Numbered from the stretch's first letter, positions 33,321 to 41,260 are shown. The stretch: 64,000 bases of DNA from an uncultured Sphingopyxis sp. (GCF_900078365.1 NZ_LT598653.1:1426001-1490000), one strand, 5' to 3'. Notes: generated from the sequence alone by a model not told the origin. Numbers and translations are program-made.

Positions 33321-34443
33321 GGCTTAGCAAATCGGCGGGCGTCGCGGGCGCTTCCTCGCCATCCTCCTCCCCCTCGAACTTGCTCAGCGTCACGCCGAGC
33401 AGGCGGATACCCTGTTCGGTAGGGAGCAGCGGGCCGAGAATTGCTTCGCCCGCCGCGAGCAGCGAATTGCCGTCGAGGATGGGTGAGGGGACCGATTTCG
33501 CGCGCGTGATCGTGCGGAAATCGGCGTAGCGCAGCTTCAGCGTCACCGTGCGCCCGCGCGCGTGCCTTTTCGCCGCGCGGTCCCACACCACGGTGCAGAC
33601 ATGCGCGAGCGCCTCGCGGATTTCGGTGTCGGTGATCAGGTCGTTGAAGAAGGTCCGCTCGCCGCCGAGCGATTTCAGCGGCCGGTTCGACCTGACGCGG
33701 CGGTGGTCGATCCCGCGCGCGAGGTTATGGAGCCATTCGGCGCTGTTGCCGAAATGCGCCGCGAGCCATGCCATGTCCTTCGCGGCGAGATCGGCGCCCG
33801 AAAAGATGCCGAGCCCCTCCATCTTCGCCGCGGTCACCGGGCCGATGCCGTGGAAGCGACGGATCGACAGCGTCTGGACGAAGGCGGCGCCGCGCCCCGG
33901 CGGGATGACGGTGAGGCCATCGGGCTTGTTCTGGTCCGACGCGAGCTTGGCGATGAACTTGTTGTAGGAGACGCCGGCCGAGGCGGTGAGGCCGGTTTCT
34001 TCGCGGATGCGCTGGCGGATCAGCTTCGCCGCCGCGGTCGCGCTTCCCAGCCGCGCCTTGTCGGCGCTCACGTCGAGATAGGCCTCGTCGAGCGACAGCG
34101 GCTCGACCTCGTCGGCATAGTCGCGGAAGATCGCGCGGATCTGGTGCGAGATGTCGCGATAGACGTCGAAGCGCGGCGGCACGAAGACGAGGCCCGGGCA
34201 CTGGCGCTTGGCGGTGACGCTCGGCATCGCCGACCGCACCCCGAACTTACGCGCCTCATAAGAGGCCGCGGCAACGACGCCGCGCCGCGACGATCCGCCG
34301 ACCGCGACCGGCTTTCCGCGGAGCGCCGGGTCGTCGCGCTGCTCGACCGAGGCGTAAAAGGCATCCATGTCGACATGGATGATCTTGCGGACCGGCGGAG
34401 GGTCCGCGCCATCGCCCCGACCATGATCGTCACCGTCCTGCAC
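33313..34443 (-). CDS. dinB: DNA polymerase IV (Y-family)
   Basis: A 376-residue translesion polymerase. It has the catalytic motif KIIHVDMDAFYASVEQRD, the second acidic motif VEPLSLDEAYLDVS, and the helix-hairpin-helix region RFHGIGPVTAAKMEGLGI. The little finger domain follows with LGGERTFFNDL. The C-terminal beta-clamp peptide region lies near TPADLLSLI. The start is a GTG that adds about 18 residues before the conserved part; no clear LexA box was found upstream. Confidence 0.93.
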   Translation of the reverse strand: MQDGDDHGRGDGADPPPVRKIIHVDMDAFYASVEQRDDPALRGKPVAVGGSSRRGVVAAASYEARKFGVRSAMPSVTAKRQCPGLVFVPPRFDVYRDISHQIRAIFRDYADEVEPLSLDEAYLDVSADKARLGSATAAAKLIRQRIREETGLTASAGVSYNKFIAKLASDQNKPDGLTVIPPGRGAAFVQTLSIRRFHGIGPVTAAKMEGLGIFSGADLAAKDMAWLAAHFGNSAEWLHNLARGIDHRRVRSNRPLKSLGGERTFFNDLITDTEIREALAHVCTVVWDRAAKRHARGRTVTLKLRYADFRTITRAKSVPSPILDGNSLLAAGEAILGPLLPTEQGIRLLGVTLSKFEGEEDGEEAPATPADLLSLI

Positions 34444-34532
34444 GGCGCATCCCTACCATGTTGCCACGATGTTCTCAACGCCGCGCTTGACGGGGGCGGA
34501 TCAAACTGGCAATCGCCCTCGGCCTTGGCGAT

Positions 34533-34606
34533 GCGGGTATAGCATAGTGGTAATGCTCTAGCCTTCCAAGCTAGCTAGAGGGGTTCGATTCCCCTTACCC
34601 GCTCCA
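34533..34606 (+). tRNA. tRNA-Gly(UCC)
   Basis: Acceptor arms GCGGGTA and TACCCGC pair fully, the T-arm reads GGGGTTCGATTCCCC and the anticodon arm CTAGCCTTCCAAGCTAG gives UCC. The CCA end is encoded. An integrase relic begins 200 bases downstream, making this tRNA the probable integration site of an island. Confidence 0.97.
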
Positions 34607-34764
34607 AACATCCTGCCGCCTTTCGTCGCATTTTTCTGGACAAGCCACGGTTTTCCTTCACATTTCGCATGTGATTGGCCGAACCCACTCGCCGCGATCC
34701 GCTGAAAATCATCGGATGTCGGGGGGCGTTATGTGGGAGGCATTTCTCTTTCGGCCAATTGGAA

Positions 34765-34784
34765 TGCCCCCACCCGTGGGGGCA
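34765..34784. repeat. TGCCCCCAC/GTGGGGGCA palindrome near island left end
   Basis: Perfect nine-base arms around CC, about 160 bases from the tRNA end and just upstream of the integrase relic. Related arms occur at 37071 (GCCCCCA) and 37111 (GTGGGGGCAT) near the other end, so these are candidate integrase arm-binding sites. Confidence 0.5.
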
Positions 34785-34796
34785 TTTTGACCGGAG

Positions 34797-35600
34797 ATGG
34801 AGTGCCGTGCCGCTGGCCGACCGGGCCATAAGAAAGGCAAAACAGGCCCCAAGCCCTTTAAACTGTCCGATGGCGGCGGGCTTCGCGCAAACTCCGGCTA
34901 CCCGGAAGCGCAAGAACAGCGCGCGGCGCTTTTCTGCACCGGCAGCAAGGCGGGCAGCCTGTATGACGACAAGGCCTTCGGCACGCCGAACGGGCTTGCG
35001 CTGGCCTATGTCGCCGGCCTCACCCCGACCCTGCGCGCCGACGGAAAGCTGGAGGTGAAGGGATGCAAAGCCGCGATCTTCTGCCCGACCAAGGTCTGGG
35101 CCCGCGCTCGCCGAGTATCACGGCGCAGCGCGTCGTATTGCTGTATCTCGCGGCCGAAGACTATGCGCTGTTCGAGCAGATTGCCTCTGAAATACGGAGC
35201 GAGCAGAGAAGGCCGCGGCCTCGCTGGCAAAGAGCAGGCGGTCGTTGCCATGATGGCGGCGCTTTGCCAGAGCGCGTCGCGCTCTGTATCAAAGCGTGGA
35301 ACGCGTATCGCGCTGATCGGCCAATACATCTGGACCAGCGACTATAGCTGGGTCACGCGGGTTCATGGTTTCCGGCCGGATGAACAGGGCAAGCAACGCG
35401 CCGAGGAGGCAAATCGCGAACTCGTGGAAAAAGCCGCAGCTCGTGCCCATGAATTTGAGCGGAAGATTGGCGTGGCAAGCCAGGATGGAGACCACGAAGA
35501 TAGGGACTACAGAGTGTCGAACAGCAATCCATCAATTCGGGTGCGGTCAATCAAACAGTCTTCCCTCCGTGGCCTGCTGAGGTCGCTGTTCGGCGAATAA
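34797..35600 (+). pseudogene. Frameshifted tyrosine integrase N-terminus fused to degenerate reading frame
   Basis: From 34807 one frame reads VPLADRAIRKAKQAP and the next frame continues KPFKLSDGGGL, which together give the start of a DUF4102 (P4-type) integrase interrupted by a one-base shift. After that the integrase match stops and the open frame to 35600 codes for unrelated sequence (GSLYDDKAFGTPNGLALAYVAG, later GFRPDEQGKQRAEEANRELVEK) that I cannot assign. The catalytic integrase domain is missing, so the element has lost its own recombinase. Confidence 0.65.
35063..35347 (+). CDS. Small hypothetical ORF within island (possibly a gene remnant)
   Basis: A 94-residue frame whose ATG has GGAGG seven bases upstream, and whose codon pattern looks real in its first half (AQRVVLLYLAAEDYALFEQIASEI) and again at VALCIKAWNAYRAD. 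It overlaps the longer frame 34797-35600 on the same strand, so one of the two must be wrong or both are remnants. No family was recognised. Confidence 0.35.
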   Translation: MQSRDLLPDQGLGPRSPSITAQRVVLLYLAAEDYALFEQIASEIRSEQRRPRPRWQRAGGRCHDGGALPERVALCIKAWNAYRADRPIHLDQRL

Positions 35601-35832
35601 ACCCCGCCGCACCCGACGCGATTCGCCGGTCAGCTTGCGGCCAAAAAATGCGATGGAAAATGCAGTCCCTACCGATCAGCATCCCACTGCATCGCGGATC
35701 CGCAATTTCTTGAGTTTCAGAGACATAATCGCGAGGTTCATCTCCGAAAGAGGCCTGTCCGAAATCAGCCAAATTGCACCGTTCGAGCTGTGACTGGTCG
35801 CGCGTTGCCTTCTCCAGACAAGCCTTTCAGTT

Positions 35833-35964
35833 TTTGTCCTGCAAATTAGGAAATCATATATTCGCAGGATAAATCGAGAATTTTTTGACATGGTCTGAGC
35901 TCAGAAAATTGAATAAATTCAATTATCCTGCATTTGACAAAAATCAAAATTTGCAGGATAAATT
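35833..35964. promoter_or_regulatory. Two dyads of a TTTGCAGGATAAAT motif before the nucleotidyltransferase gene
   Basis: Four copies of the motif: inverted at 35833, direct at 35861, inverted at 35922 and direct at 35949. They form two face-to-face pairs about 88 bases apart, the second ending four bases before the ATG at 35969. This looks like a doubled operator for autoregulation or for a lost partner protein. The surrounding sequence is AT-rich. Confidence 0.7.
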
Positions 35965-35968
35965 GCCG

Positions 35969-36970
35969 ATGGCGGTAAAGGTTTTTTCTGATGAGCAGGC
36001 GCGGGCGCTTATCAACTTGCGTCAGCGCTATGAAGTGTGGATCGAGGCCGAGCGTGGCCTTGCCAAGCTTCCCTATGGCCTCGCTCGGAAGGAAGTCGGA
36101 GGGCGGGCCTATCTCTATGAAATCCGCGACCGCAAGGGCAATGGGAAAAGCCTCGGCCCATGGTCGGAGGCTTTCGCCGCGAAACTCGATGCCTACCGGC
36201 GCGAGAAGGAGACGCTGAAGGCCCGTATTTCCGCAAGCAAATCCGCACTCGACGAAAGCGCTTCGATCGCACGTGCCCTGCGCGTGCCGATGATCGCTAA
36301 TGAGGTCGGACCCATTTTGCGCGAGGCCGATCGGCGGGAGCTTCTCGACGGTGCGTTGCTTGTTGTCGGGACCAATGCCGTCGTCGCATACGCGCTCGAA
36401 GCTGGCGGTTTCATTCGCGATCTTCCTGACGAGACCGCCGATTTCGACCTGGCGTGGACCGAGACTGATCCGCAGCAGGACGCGCAGATCGTCTGGGACC
36501 TTTTGAAAGCCGTCGACGCGACCTTCACGGTCAATACCGAGCGCAGCTTTCAGGCACGCAATGCCAAAGCCTATGAGGTCGAAATTCTTGCGGCACCGTC
36601 GCGAGCGGCAAATATGGCGCGCACCGACAGACCACGGCCGATTCCGCTTCCCGAACAGGAATGGTTGCTTGAAGGAAGGGCGGTCGACCAAGTGGTCATC
36701 TGCCGCGACGGCAGTCCCGCGCGCATCGTCGCGCCCGATCCGCGCTGGTTTGCGCTCCAGAAGCTGTGGATGTCCGAGCAATCAAAGCGTCACCCGCTCA
36801 AACGCGGCAAGGATATGAAACAGGCCTTGCTTCTCCTCGACGCCGTCGCCGAAGCCATGCCGCACTATCCTCTCGACGAAGCATTTGAAGCGATGCTGCC
36901 CGGAGAACTCGCACCCTATTATTTGCGCTGGACCGAACAGCGCCCTGATCCTCGTTCGCCGCGTTGGTAG
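35969..36970 (+). CDS. GSU2403-family nucleotidyltransferase-fold protein (NTP_transf_8, PF12281)
   Basis: A 333-residue protein of the GSU2403 family. After a helical N-terminus (LRQRYEVWIEAERGL, then KGNGKSLGPWSEAF, a family landmark) comes the nucleotidyltransferase core: LLVVGTNAVVAYALEAGG and the acidic pair in ETADFDLAW, then NAKAYEVEIL. It belongs to the same fold class as AbiEii/MNT toxins, so a toxin or abortive-infection role is possible, but no function is proven for the family. The ATG at 35969 gives the family's usual start; a TTG at 35885 would translate the operator repeats. It is the only intact island gene. Confidence 0.82.
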   Translation: MAVKVFSDEQARALINLRQRYEVWIEAERGLAKLPYGLARKEVGGRAYLYEIRDRKGNGKSLGPWSEAFAAKLDAYRREKETLKARISASKSALDESASIARALRVPMIANEVGPILREADRRELLDGALLVVGTNAVVAYALEAGGFIRDLPDETADFDLAWTETDPQQDAQIVWDLLKAVDATFTVNTERSFQARNAKAYEVEILAAPSRAANMARTDRPRPIPLPEQEWLLEGRAVDQVVICRDGSPARIVAPDPRWFALQKLWMSEQSKRHPLKRGKDMKQALLLLDAVAEAMPHYPLDEAFEAMLPGELAPYYLRWTEQRPDPRSPRW

Positions 36971-37160
36971 ATCACACCGGCACTTCTCGGGAAGCCCCGC
37001 GCTCGCGAGCCTGTGACGGCAAATTTTAGGTACTCACGCGTGACGGTGCGCTACCTTCCAAACGGCATTCGCCCCCATTCGTCTACATCTGGAGCTTTAT
37101 ACGGCTGCAAGTGGGGGCATCTATTTTAGATTCCCGCTACCTCCAGGCACTCCCTGATAT
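36971..37160. other. Right end region of island
   Basis: No gene is visible. It contains a GCCCCCA/TGGGGGC inverted pair at 37071 and 37112 and the segment GATTCCCGCTACCTCCA at 37129, which looks like the T-arm and acceptor end of a tRNA but does not match the tRNA-Gly copy exactly. Confidence 0.4.
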
Positions 37161-37664
37161 TCAGCCCGCGGGCTCGATGCCGAGCAGTTCGACCGTGAAC
37201 AGCAGGGTCGCGCCGCCCGGGATCGGGCCCTTGCCGACGGGGCCATAGGCGAGCTGCCAGGGAATCGCGAACTCGACCTTGTCGCCGACGCCCATCAGCT
37301 GGACGCCTTCCTGCCAGCCGTCGATCACGCGATTGAGGGGAAAGGTGGCGGGCTCGCCGCGCGCGACCGAACTGTCGAACTCGCGGCCGTCGGCGAAGGT
37401 GCCGACATAATGGACGGTGACCCGGTCGGCCGGGCCGGGGTGGGCGCCGCTGCCGTCGCCCGCGACGCGGCGCCAGCGCAGCCCGCTCGGCGTCACGCGC
37501 CAGCCGTCGGCGCCGTGGCGCTCGGCGAGCGCCGTCATCTGCCTGTTGAGGTAGGCCGTGCCTTGTGTTGGCGCTGCCTCGTCCGGCTGAGCGTGCGCTG
37601 CGGCGGAAAGGCACAGGGCGGCGGATGCGGCTGCAAGCAGCCGGTGGGGCGATGGCATGGACAT
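37161..37664 (-). CDS. FKBP-type peptidyl-prolyl cis-trans isomerase
   Basis: A 167-residue periplasmic proline isomerase that helps folding of exported proteins. A signal peptide (LAAASAALCLSAAAHAQ) is followed by a short helical part and the FKBP domain: VTVHYVGTFADGREFDSS, NRVIDGWQEGVQLMGVGDK and the AYGPVGKGPIPGGATLLFTVELL end. The ATG at 37664 has GAGGGAG six bases upstream, which decides the start against the in-frame TTG or ATG further out. Confidence 0.93.
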   Translation of the reverse strand: MSMPSPHRLLAAASAALCLSAAAHAQPDEAAPTQGTAYLNRQMTALAERHGADGWRVTPSGLRWRRVAGDGSGAHPGPADRVTVHYVGTFADGREFDSSVARGEPATFPLNRVIDGWQEGVQLMGVGDKVEFAIPWQLAYGPVGKGPIPGGATLLFTVELLGIEPAG

Positions 37665-37738
37665 GAGACTCCCTCGAACGATGCCGAGCATAAGCGCATC
37701 GCGGACCGGATAGGCAAGGGGCTATCTGCCCGGCGGCA

Positions 37739-37763
37739 GGAACTTTCGCGCGCCGCCGTCGTT
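37739..37763 (+). promoter_or_regulatory. EcfG-type promoter (GGAAC-N16-CGTT) for DUF1328 gene
   Basis: GGAAC at 37739 and CGTT at 37760 with exactly 16 bases between match the promoter of the alphaproteobacterial general stress sigma factor EcfG. It lies 111 bases upstream of the DUF1328 start. Confidence 0.75.
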
Positions 37764-37874
37764 CTGCCTTCGTATCGATAATCAAGGATTTGAGGCGCGG
37801 CTACCGGCCGTTTTCCCGTCGAAAGCCGTGTGCTTTCGAAGCCGGCGGCGCGCGCAAGAGCAAGGAGACGTCAG

Positions 37875-38048
37875 ATGTTCAAATGGGCTTTGATCTTCGC
37901 CGTGATCGCGCTGCTCGCCGCGGTGCTCGGCTTCGGCGGCGTCGCGGGTGCCGCCGCGGGCATCGCCAAGATCCTGTTCTTCGTCGGTCTGGCGCTTGTC
38001 GTGCTGTTCCTGATCCTCGGCTCGGCCGCCGCGCGCAAGATCAGCTGA
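37875..38048 (+). CDS. DUF1328 family small membrane protein
   Basis: A 57-residue two-helix membrane protein of the DUF1328/UPF0391 (YtjA-like) family, function unknown. The sequence MFKWALIFAVIALLAAVLGF and a second helix (AKILFFVGLALVVLFLILG) match the family end to end. The ATG has AAGGAG nearby upstream; the longer frame from 37830 adds a non-family basic extension. An EcfG-type promoter upstream suggests induction in general stress, as seen for this family in other alphaproteobacteria. Confidence 0.92.
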   Translation: MFKWALIFAVIALLAAVLGFGGVAGAAAGIAKILFFVGLALVVLFLILGSAAARKIS

Positions 38049-38064
38049 AAAATTCGGCGCGGCG

Positions 38065-38089
38065 GGAACCATCCCCGTCGTGCCGCGTT
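38065..38089 (+). promoter_or_regulatory. EcfG-type promoter (GGAAC-N16-CGTT) for a small RNA
   Basis: GGAAC at 38065 and CGTT at 38086 with a 16-base spacer, only 17 bases after the DUF1328 stop. No protein gene follows on this strand; a two-hairpin RNA-like sequence does. Confidence 0.72.
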
Positions 38090-38096
38090 TCCTCAG

Positions 38097-38193
38097 TCTA
38101 CTGGATCGAAAGAAAAGGTAGAATCTGGTTCCTGTCTTCGGACGGAACCTAGGGAGCCCCGCCGTAGAAATACGACGGGGCTTACCTGTTTTT
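38097..38193 (+). ncRNA. Candidate stress-induced small RNA
   Basis: The predicted transcript starts about eight bases after the EcfG-type -10 element and is close to 97 bases long. An A-rich single-stranded start (GAAAGAAAAGG) precedes a hairpin with a UUCG loop (GGTTCC...GGAACC, 38127-38149), then a long hairpin (AGCCCCG...CGGGGCT, extended by AGG/CCT) ending in GTTTTT. No ATG-led frame of useful length exists. The final T's run into the stop codon of the convergent DUF885 gene. Confidence 0.6.
38155..38193 (+). terminator. Rho-independent terminator at the small RNA end
   Basis: An 11-pair stem with one C-A mismatch around an AGAAAT loop; outer AGG and CCT extend it, and GTTTTT follows directly. 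Confidence 0.8.
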
Positions 38194-40009
38194 AGGCCGG
38201 AAACGCCGCGAGGACGCGGCGCTCGAGCACCGCGAGCGGAATACGCCCGGCGCCCAGCACCACATCGTGGAAGCGTTTGATGTCATAGCCCGGGCGCTTC
38301 GACACCGCGTCGCGCGCGCGGCTGATCGCGATCTGACCGACCTTGTACGAACAGGCCTGCCCCGGATAGACGATATAGCGGTCGATCTCGGTGCGCGACG
38401 CGCTCGGCGAATTGGACGAATTTTCGACCATATAGTCGATCGCCTGCTCGCGGCTCCATCCCATCGAATGAAGGCCGGTATCGACGACGAGACGCGACGC
38501 GCGAAAGGCATAGGAAGCGAGATAGCCGATCTTGCCGAGCGGATCGCCGTCATACATGCCGAGCTCGTCGGCGACCTGTTCGGCATAGAGGCCCCAGCCT
38601 TCGCCATAGGCGGTGACCGAGGCGGCCCGGCGATAGAGCGGCAGCTCGCTGTCCTCGAACTTCAGGGCCCCTTCGAACAAATGCCCCGGCGCGCCTTCGT
38701 GATAGGCGAGCGTGGGGAGGGTGTAGCGCGGCCATTCGGCGGTATCGCGCAGATTGATGAAGAAGATGCCGGGGCGCGAACCGTCGGGGGTTCCCGCCTG
38801 CGCCGACCCGCCGGGCGCGCCGATCTCGATCTCGGGCGGGACGCGGCGGATTTCATAGGGCGCCTTGGGCAGGTGGCTGAACACTTGCGGCAGGCGGTCG
38901 CGGACCTTGACGAGCAGGCCGTTCAAATAGGCGAGCATTTCGGCGCGGCCGGCGTCGTCGTTGGCGAACAGCTGCCCCTCGGCCTTGCCGAGCGCGTTCA
39001 GCCGGTCGCGGATGCTGCCCTTCGTATAGCCTTGCGCTTTCAGCAGTTCGTCCATCCGCGCGGTCAGATCGGCGACCTGTTCGCGGCCGATACGGTGGAT
39101 TTCGGCGGCGCCGAGGCTGGTCGTCGTATGCTGCGCGAGCGTCGCGGCATAATAGGCCTCGCCATCGGGCAGGCGCGCGACCCCGGCGTCGGTGCCGGCG
39201 CGGGGCAATAATTCGGTCAGCGTGTCGATCTGGCGCGTCAGCGCGGCGCGGATCGGCCCTTCGAACACCGCCGCCGCGCGCTCGCCATAGCCCGAAAGGC
39301 CGATCGCGGCGCTGCGCTTGGCGATCGAGGCGACGAGCGTCTTGCCCGCGACGTCGCCATCGCGCAGGCGTCCGAGCTGTTGCAGCGCCTGGTCGAGGAT
39401 GAAGCGCGGCGCGACGACGCCCATCGCGGCGTTGGCTTTCACGATTTCGGTATCGGCGTCGAACAGCGCCGGGATCGCCTGGAGCCGCAGCATATAGGCG
39501 TCGGCGTCGGCCTTCGTCGCGACCGGGTGCTGGCTGTCGAGAAAGGTGCTGACGCCGGTATAGAAGCCGCCGAGCTGGGTGACGCCATAGGGGCCGGGGC
39601 GATGGCCGAAGCCGCCGGTGTGATAGGTGAAGCGCGCGAGCCGCTGACGCGCGACGAGGTCGAATTCGGCGCTGTCGTGCGCGACCCGCGCCGCGTCGCC
39701 GAGCGTATCGGGGTCGATCGCGCGGACCGCGGCGAGGTCGCGGTCGATCTGCTTCGCGCGCGCTTCACGGGCGGCGGCCGACCAGTCGGGGAATTGGGCG
39801 CGGAGCGCGGCGCGGGCGCCGGTGTCGATGCCGAGCGAGGTGGCGCGCGTCGGCTCGTCGCGCAGCCCCTGTTCGAACTGCGCAGAGAGCAGCGCGTCGA
39901 GGCGCGCGTCGCCGCTTTCTTCCGCGGCTGCGGGGCCGGCGATGGCGGCGACGGCAAAGCCGCCCATCGCGGCAAGGATAGTGCGTCGATCGGGCGCGGT
40001 GTCGGTCAT
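38192..40009 (-). CDS. DUF885 family protein (putative metallopeptidase-like), exported
   Basis: A 605-residue protein of the DUF885 family. The N-terminus has a Tat-like signal (DRRTILAAMGGFAVAAIAG). The family's HExxPGH site is seen as YHEGAPGHLFEG near residue 435, typical of the presumed zinc-binding centre, and PGQACSYKVGQIAI follows near the C-terminus. Most members are thought to be peptidases or carboxypeptidase-like, not proven. The ATG at 40009 follows GGGAG; an open frame beyond it to 41401 is a shadow of other genes. Confidence 0.9.
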   Translation of the reverse strand: MTDTAPDRRTILAAMGGFAVAAIAGPAAAEESGDARLDALLSAQFEQGLRDEPTRATSLGIDTGARAALRAQFPDWSAAAREARAKQIDRDLAAVRAIDPDTLGDAARVAHDSAEFDLVARQRLARFTYHTGGFGHRPGPYGVTQLGGFYTGVSTFLDSQHPVATKADADAYMLRLQAIPALFDADTEIVKANAAMGVVAPRFILDQALQQLGRLRDGDVAGKTLVASIAKRSAAIGLSGYGERAAAVFEGPIRAALTRQIDTLTELLPRAGTDAGVARLPDGEAYYAATLAQHTTTSLGAAEIHRIGREQVADLTARMDELLKAQGYTKGSIRDRLNALGKAEGQLFANDDAGRAEMLAYLNGLLVKVRDRLPQVFSHLPKAPYEIRRVPPEIEIGAPGGSAQAGTPDGSRPGIFFINLRDTAEWPRYTLPTLAYHEGAPGHLFEGALKFEDSELPLYRRAASVTAYGEGWGLYAEQVADELGMYDGDPLGKIGYLASYAFRASRLVVDTGLHSMGWSREQAIDYMVENSSNSPSASRTEIDRYIVYPGQACSYKVGQIAISRARDAVSKRPGYDIKRFHDVVLGAGRIPLAVLERRVLAAFPA

Positions 40010-40223
40010 GCGAGTCTCCCTCCTGTCTGTGCGAGGCGAGGGTAGGGCGCGCGCGCCGTCGCCGCAACATGCTGACGCGGTTGTGAAACTTTCGGCCACC
40101 GCGCTCCGCGGCGGTCGGCTGACCCGTCCGGCTTCCGCGACGAACGGCCCGCGGGCGCGGATCGATCGGACGCGCCCGCTCGTTGACCCGGCGGTAGGGA
40201 CATGTCCAGCCACGGAGAATGAA

Positions 40224-40454
40224 ATGAATCTATGGAAGAAAACGGCAATATCTTTTGCGGCTCTGTCGGTCGTGGCCGCCCCGGTTGCGGCGTCGGCTGC
40301 GTCGAGTGCTCCCCGCGCGGCATCCGTCGCCGCGGGCGCAAATGAGCTCGAAGGCAATTCGAGCTGGATCATCGGGCTGGTCGGCTTGCTGGTCGGCGTC
40401 GGCGCGATCATCCTCGTCGCCGACAATGACGAGGATTCGCCCGTTAGCCCCTGA
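40224..40454 (+). CDS. Small secreted or membrane-anchored hypothetical protein, 76 aa
   Basis: A short protein with a signal peptide (TAISFAALSVVAAPVAASA), a Ser/Ala-rich mid-part and a C-terminal helix (SWIIGLVGLLVGVGAIILVAD) ended by an acidic tail (DNDEDSPVSP). GGAGA lies six to ten bases upstream of the ATG. This design is common among sphingomonad small envelope proteins of unknown role. A much longer frame upstream is a shadow of the DUF885 gene. Confidence 0.75.
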   Translation: MNLWKKTAISFAALSVVAAPVAASAASSAPRAASVAAGANELEGNSSWIIGLVGLLVGVGAIILVADNDEDSPVSP

Positions 40455-40651
40455 CGCGCCGATCGAGGGGGCGGCCGCGTTTTGCCGCGCGCCGCCCCAG
40501 CCGCTTGCGCCATCATGAACGGCACGCCTTTTCTGCGACATTTTGCGACATTTTTTTGATCATCCGGCAATCGGCTGGGACAAATCGCGCCTAGAACGCC
40601 TTCATCGGGACCGGTTCTCCCCCCTTTAAGGTCCCTCGAAGGAGTTCGTTC

Positions 40652-41260
40652 GTGAACAAGAAAATCTCTCTTTTGACCTTGGGCGCGGCCCTGATCGCCG
40701 TGCCCGTCCTTGCAGCTCCTGGCGGCGGCGACCGCAACGCGACGCAGACCCGCGCCGAGGCGCAGACCAAGGCCGCGGAAATGTTCGCCAAGCTCGACGC
40801 CAACAAGGACGGCAAGCTCGACGCCGCCGATCGCGTCGCCAAGCGCGCCGAGCGGCAGGCAAAGATGTTCGCCAAGCTCGATGCCGACGGCAACGGCAGC
40901 ATCAGCAAGGCCGAATGGGACCAGCATGGCGCCGACCGTGCGGCCAAGCGCGGTGAAAAACGTGCCGCGGCCGATGAGGCTCGCCAGGGCAAGCGTCACG
41001 GCATGCGCGGCCACCACGGCAAACGCGGCGGCCGTCACGGCATGATGATGATGGGCAAGGCCGATACCGATGGCGACAAGGCGATCAGCCAGGCCGAATT
41101 CCAGACCGCGGCGCTCGCCCGCTTCGATGCGGCCGATGCGAACAAGGACGGTCAGGTGACGCCCGAGGAACGCAAGGCGCAGCGCGAGGCGTGGAAAGCC
41201 AAGGCGGGCGAATGGCGCGCCAAGCGCGGCGCGGCCCCTTCGGCTCCGGCGAGCGAATAA
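40652..41260 (+). CDS. Exported EF-hand domain protein
   Basis: A 202-residue periplasmic calcium-binding protein. A signal peptide (LLTLGAALIAVPVLAAPGG) is followed by four EF-hand loops: DANKDGKLDAAD, DADGNGSISKAE, DTDGDKAISQAE and DANKDGQVTPEE. Between the pairs lies a His/Gly/Lys/Met-rich stretch (RHGMRGHHGKRGGRHGMMMM) that could bind metals such as Cu or Ni. The start is GTG with GAAGGAG upstream. Two-component genes lie downstream, separated by a type A repeat. Confidence 0.9.
   Translation: MNKKISLLTLGAALIAVPVLAAPGGGDRNATQTRAEAQTKAAEMFAKLDANKDGKLDAADRVAKRAERQAKMFAKLDADGNGSISKAEWDQHGADRAAKRGEKRAAADEARQGKRHGMRGHHGKRGGRHGMMMMGKADTDGDKAISQAEFQTAALARFDAADANKDGQVTPEERKAQREAWKAKAGEWRAKRGAAPSAPASE

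Larger units (their letters stand above)
34607..37150. mobile_element. Decayed integrative island at tRNA-Gly
   Basis: About 2.5 kb between tRNA-Gly and the FKBP gene that differs from its surroundings: it holds a frameshifted integrase N-terminus, disordered reading frames, an AT-rich stretch (35640-35960) quite unlike the rest of the window, and one intact cargo gene. GTGGGGGCAT occurs near both ends (34777 and 37111), each with an inverted GCCCCCA partner, as expected for integrase arm sites. No exact duplicate of the tRNA 3' end was found at the right border, so the right limit is approximate and the element is probably immobile. Confidence 0.65.

Noticed and set aside
34444..34532. LexA-type SOS box before dinB
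   Set aside because: Only one GTTC half-site was seen; the alphaproteobacterial GTTC-N7-GTTC form is absent.
35885..35968. TTG start adding 28 residues to the nucleotidyltransferase
   Set aside because: The extension only translates the operator repeats; the family begins near the ATG at 35969.
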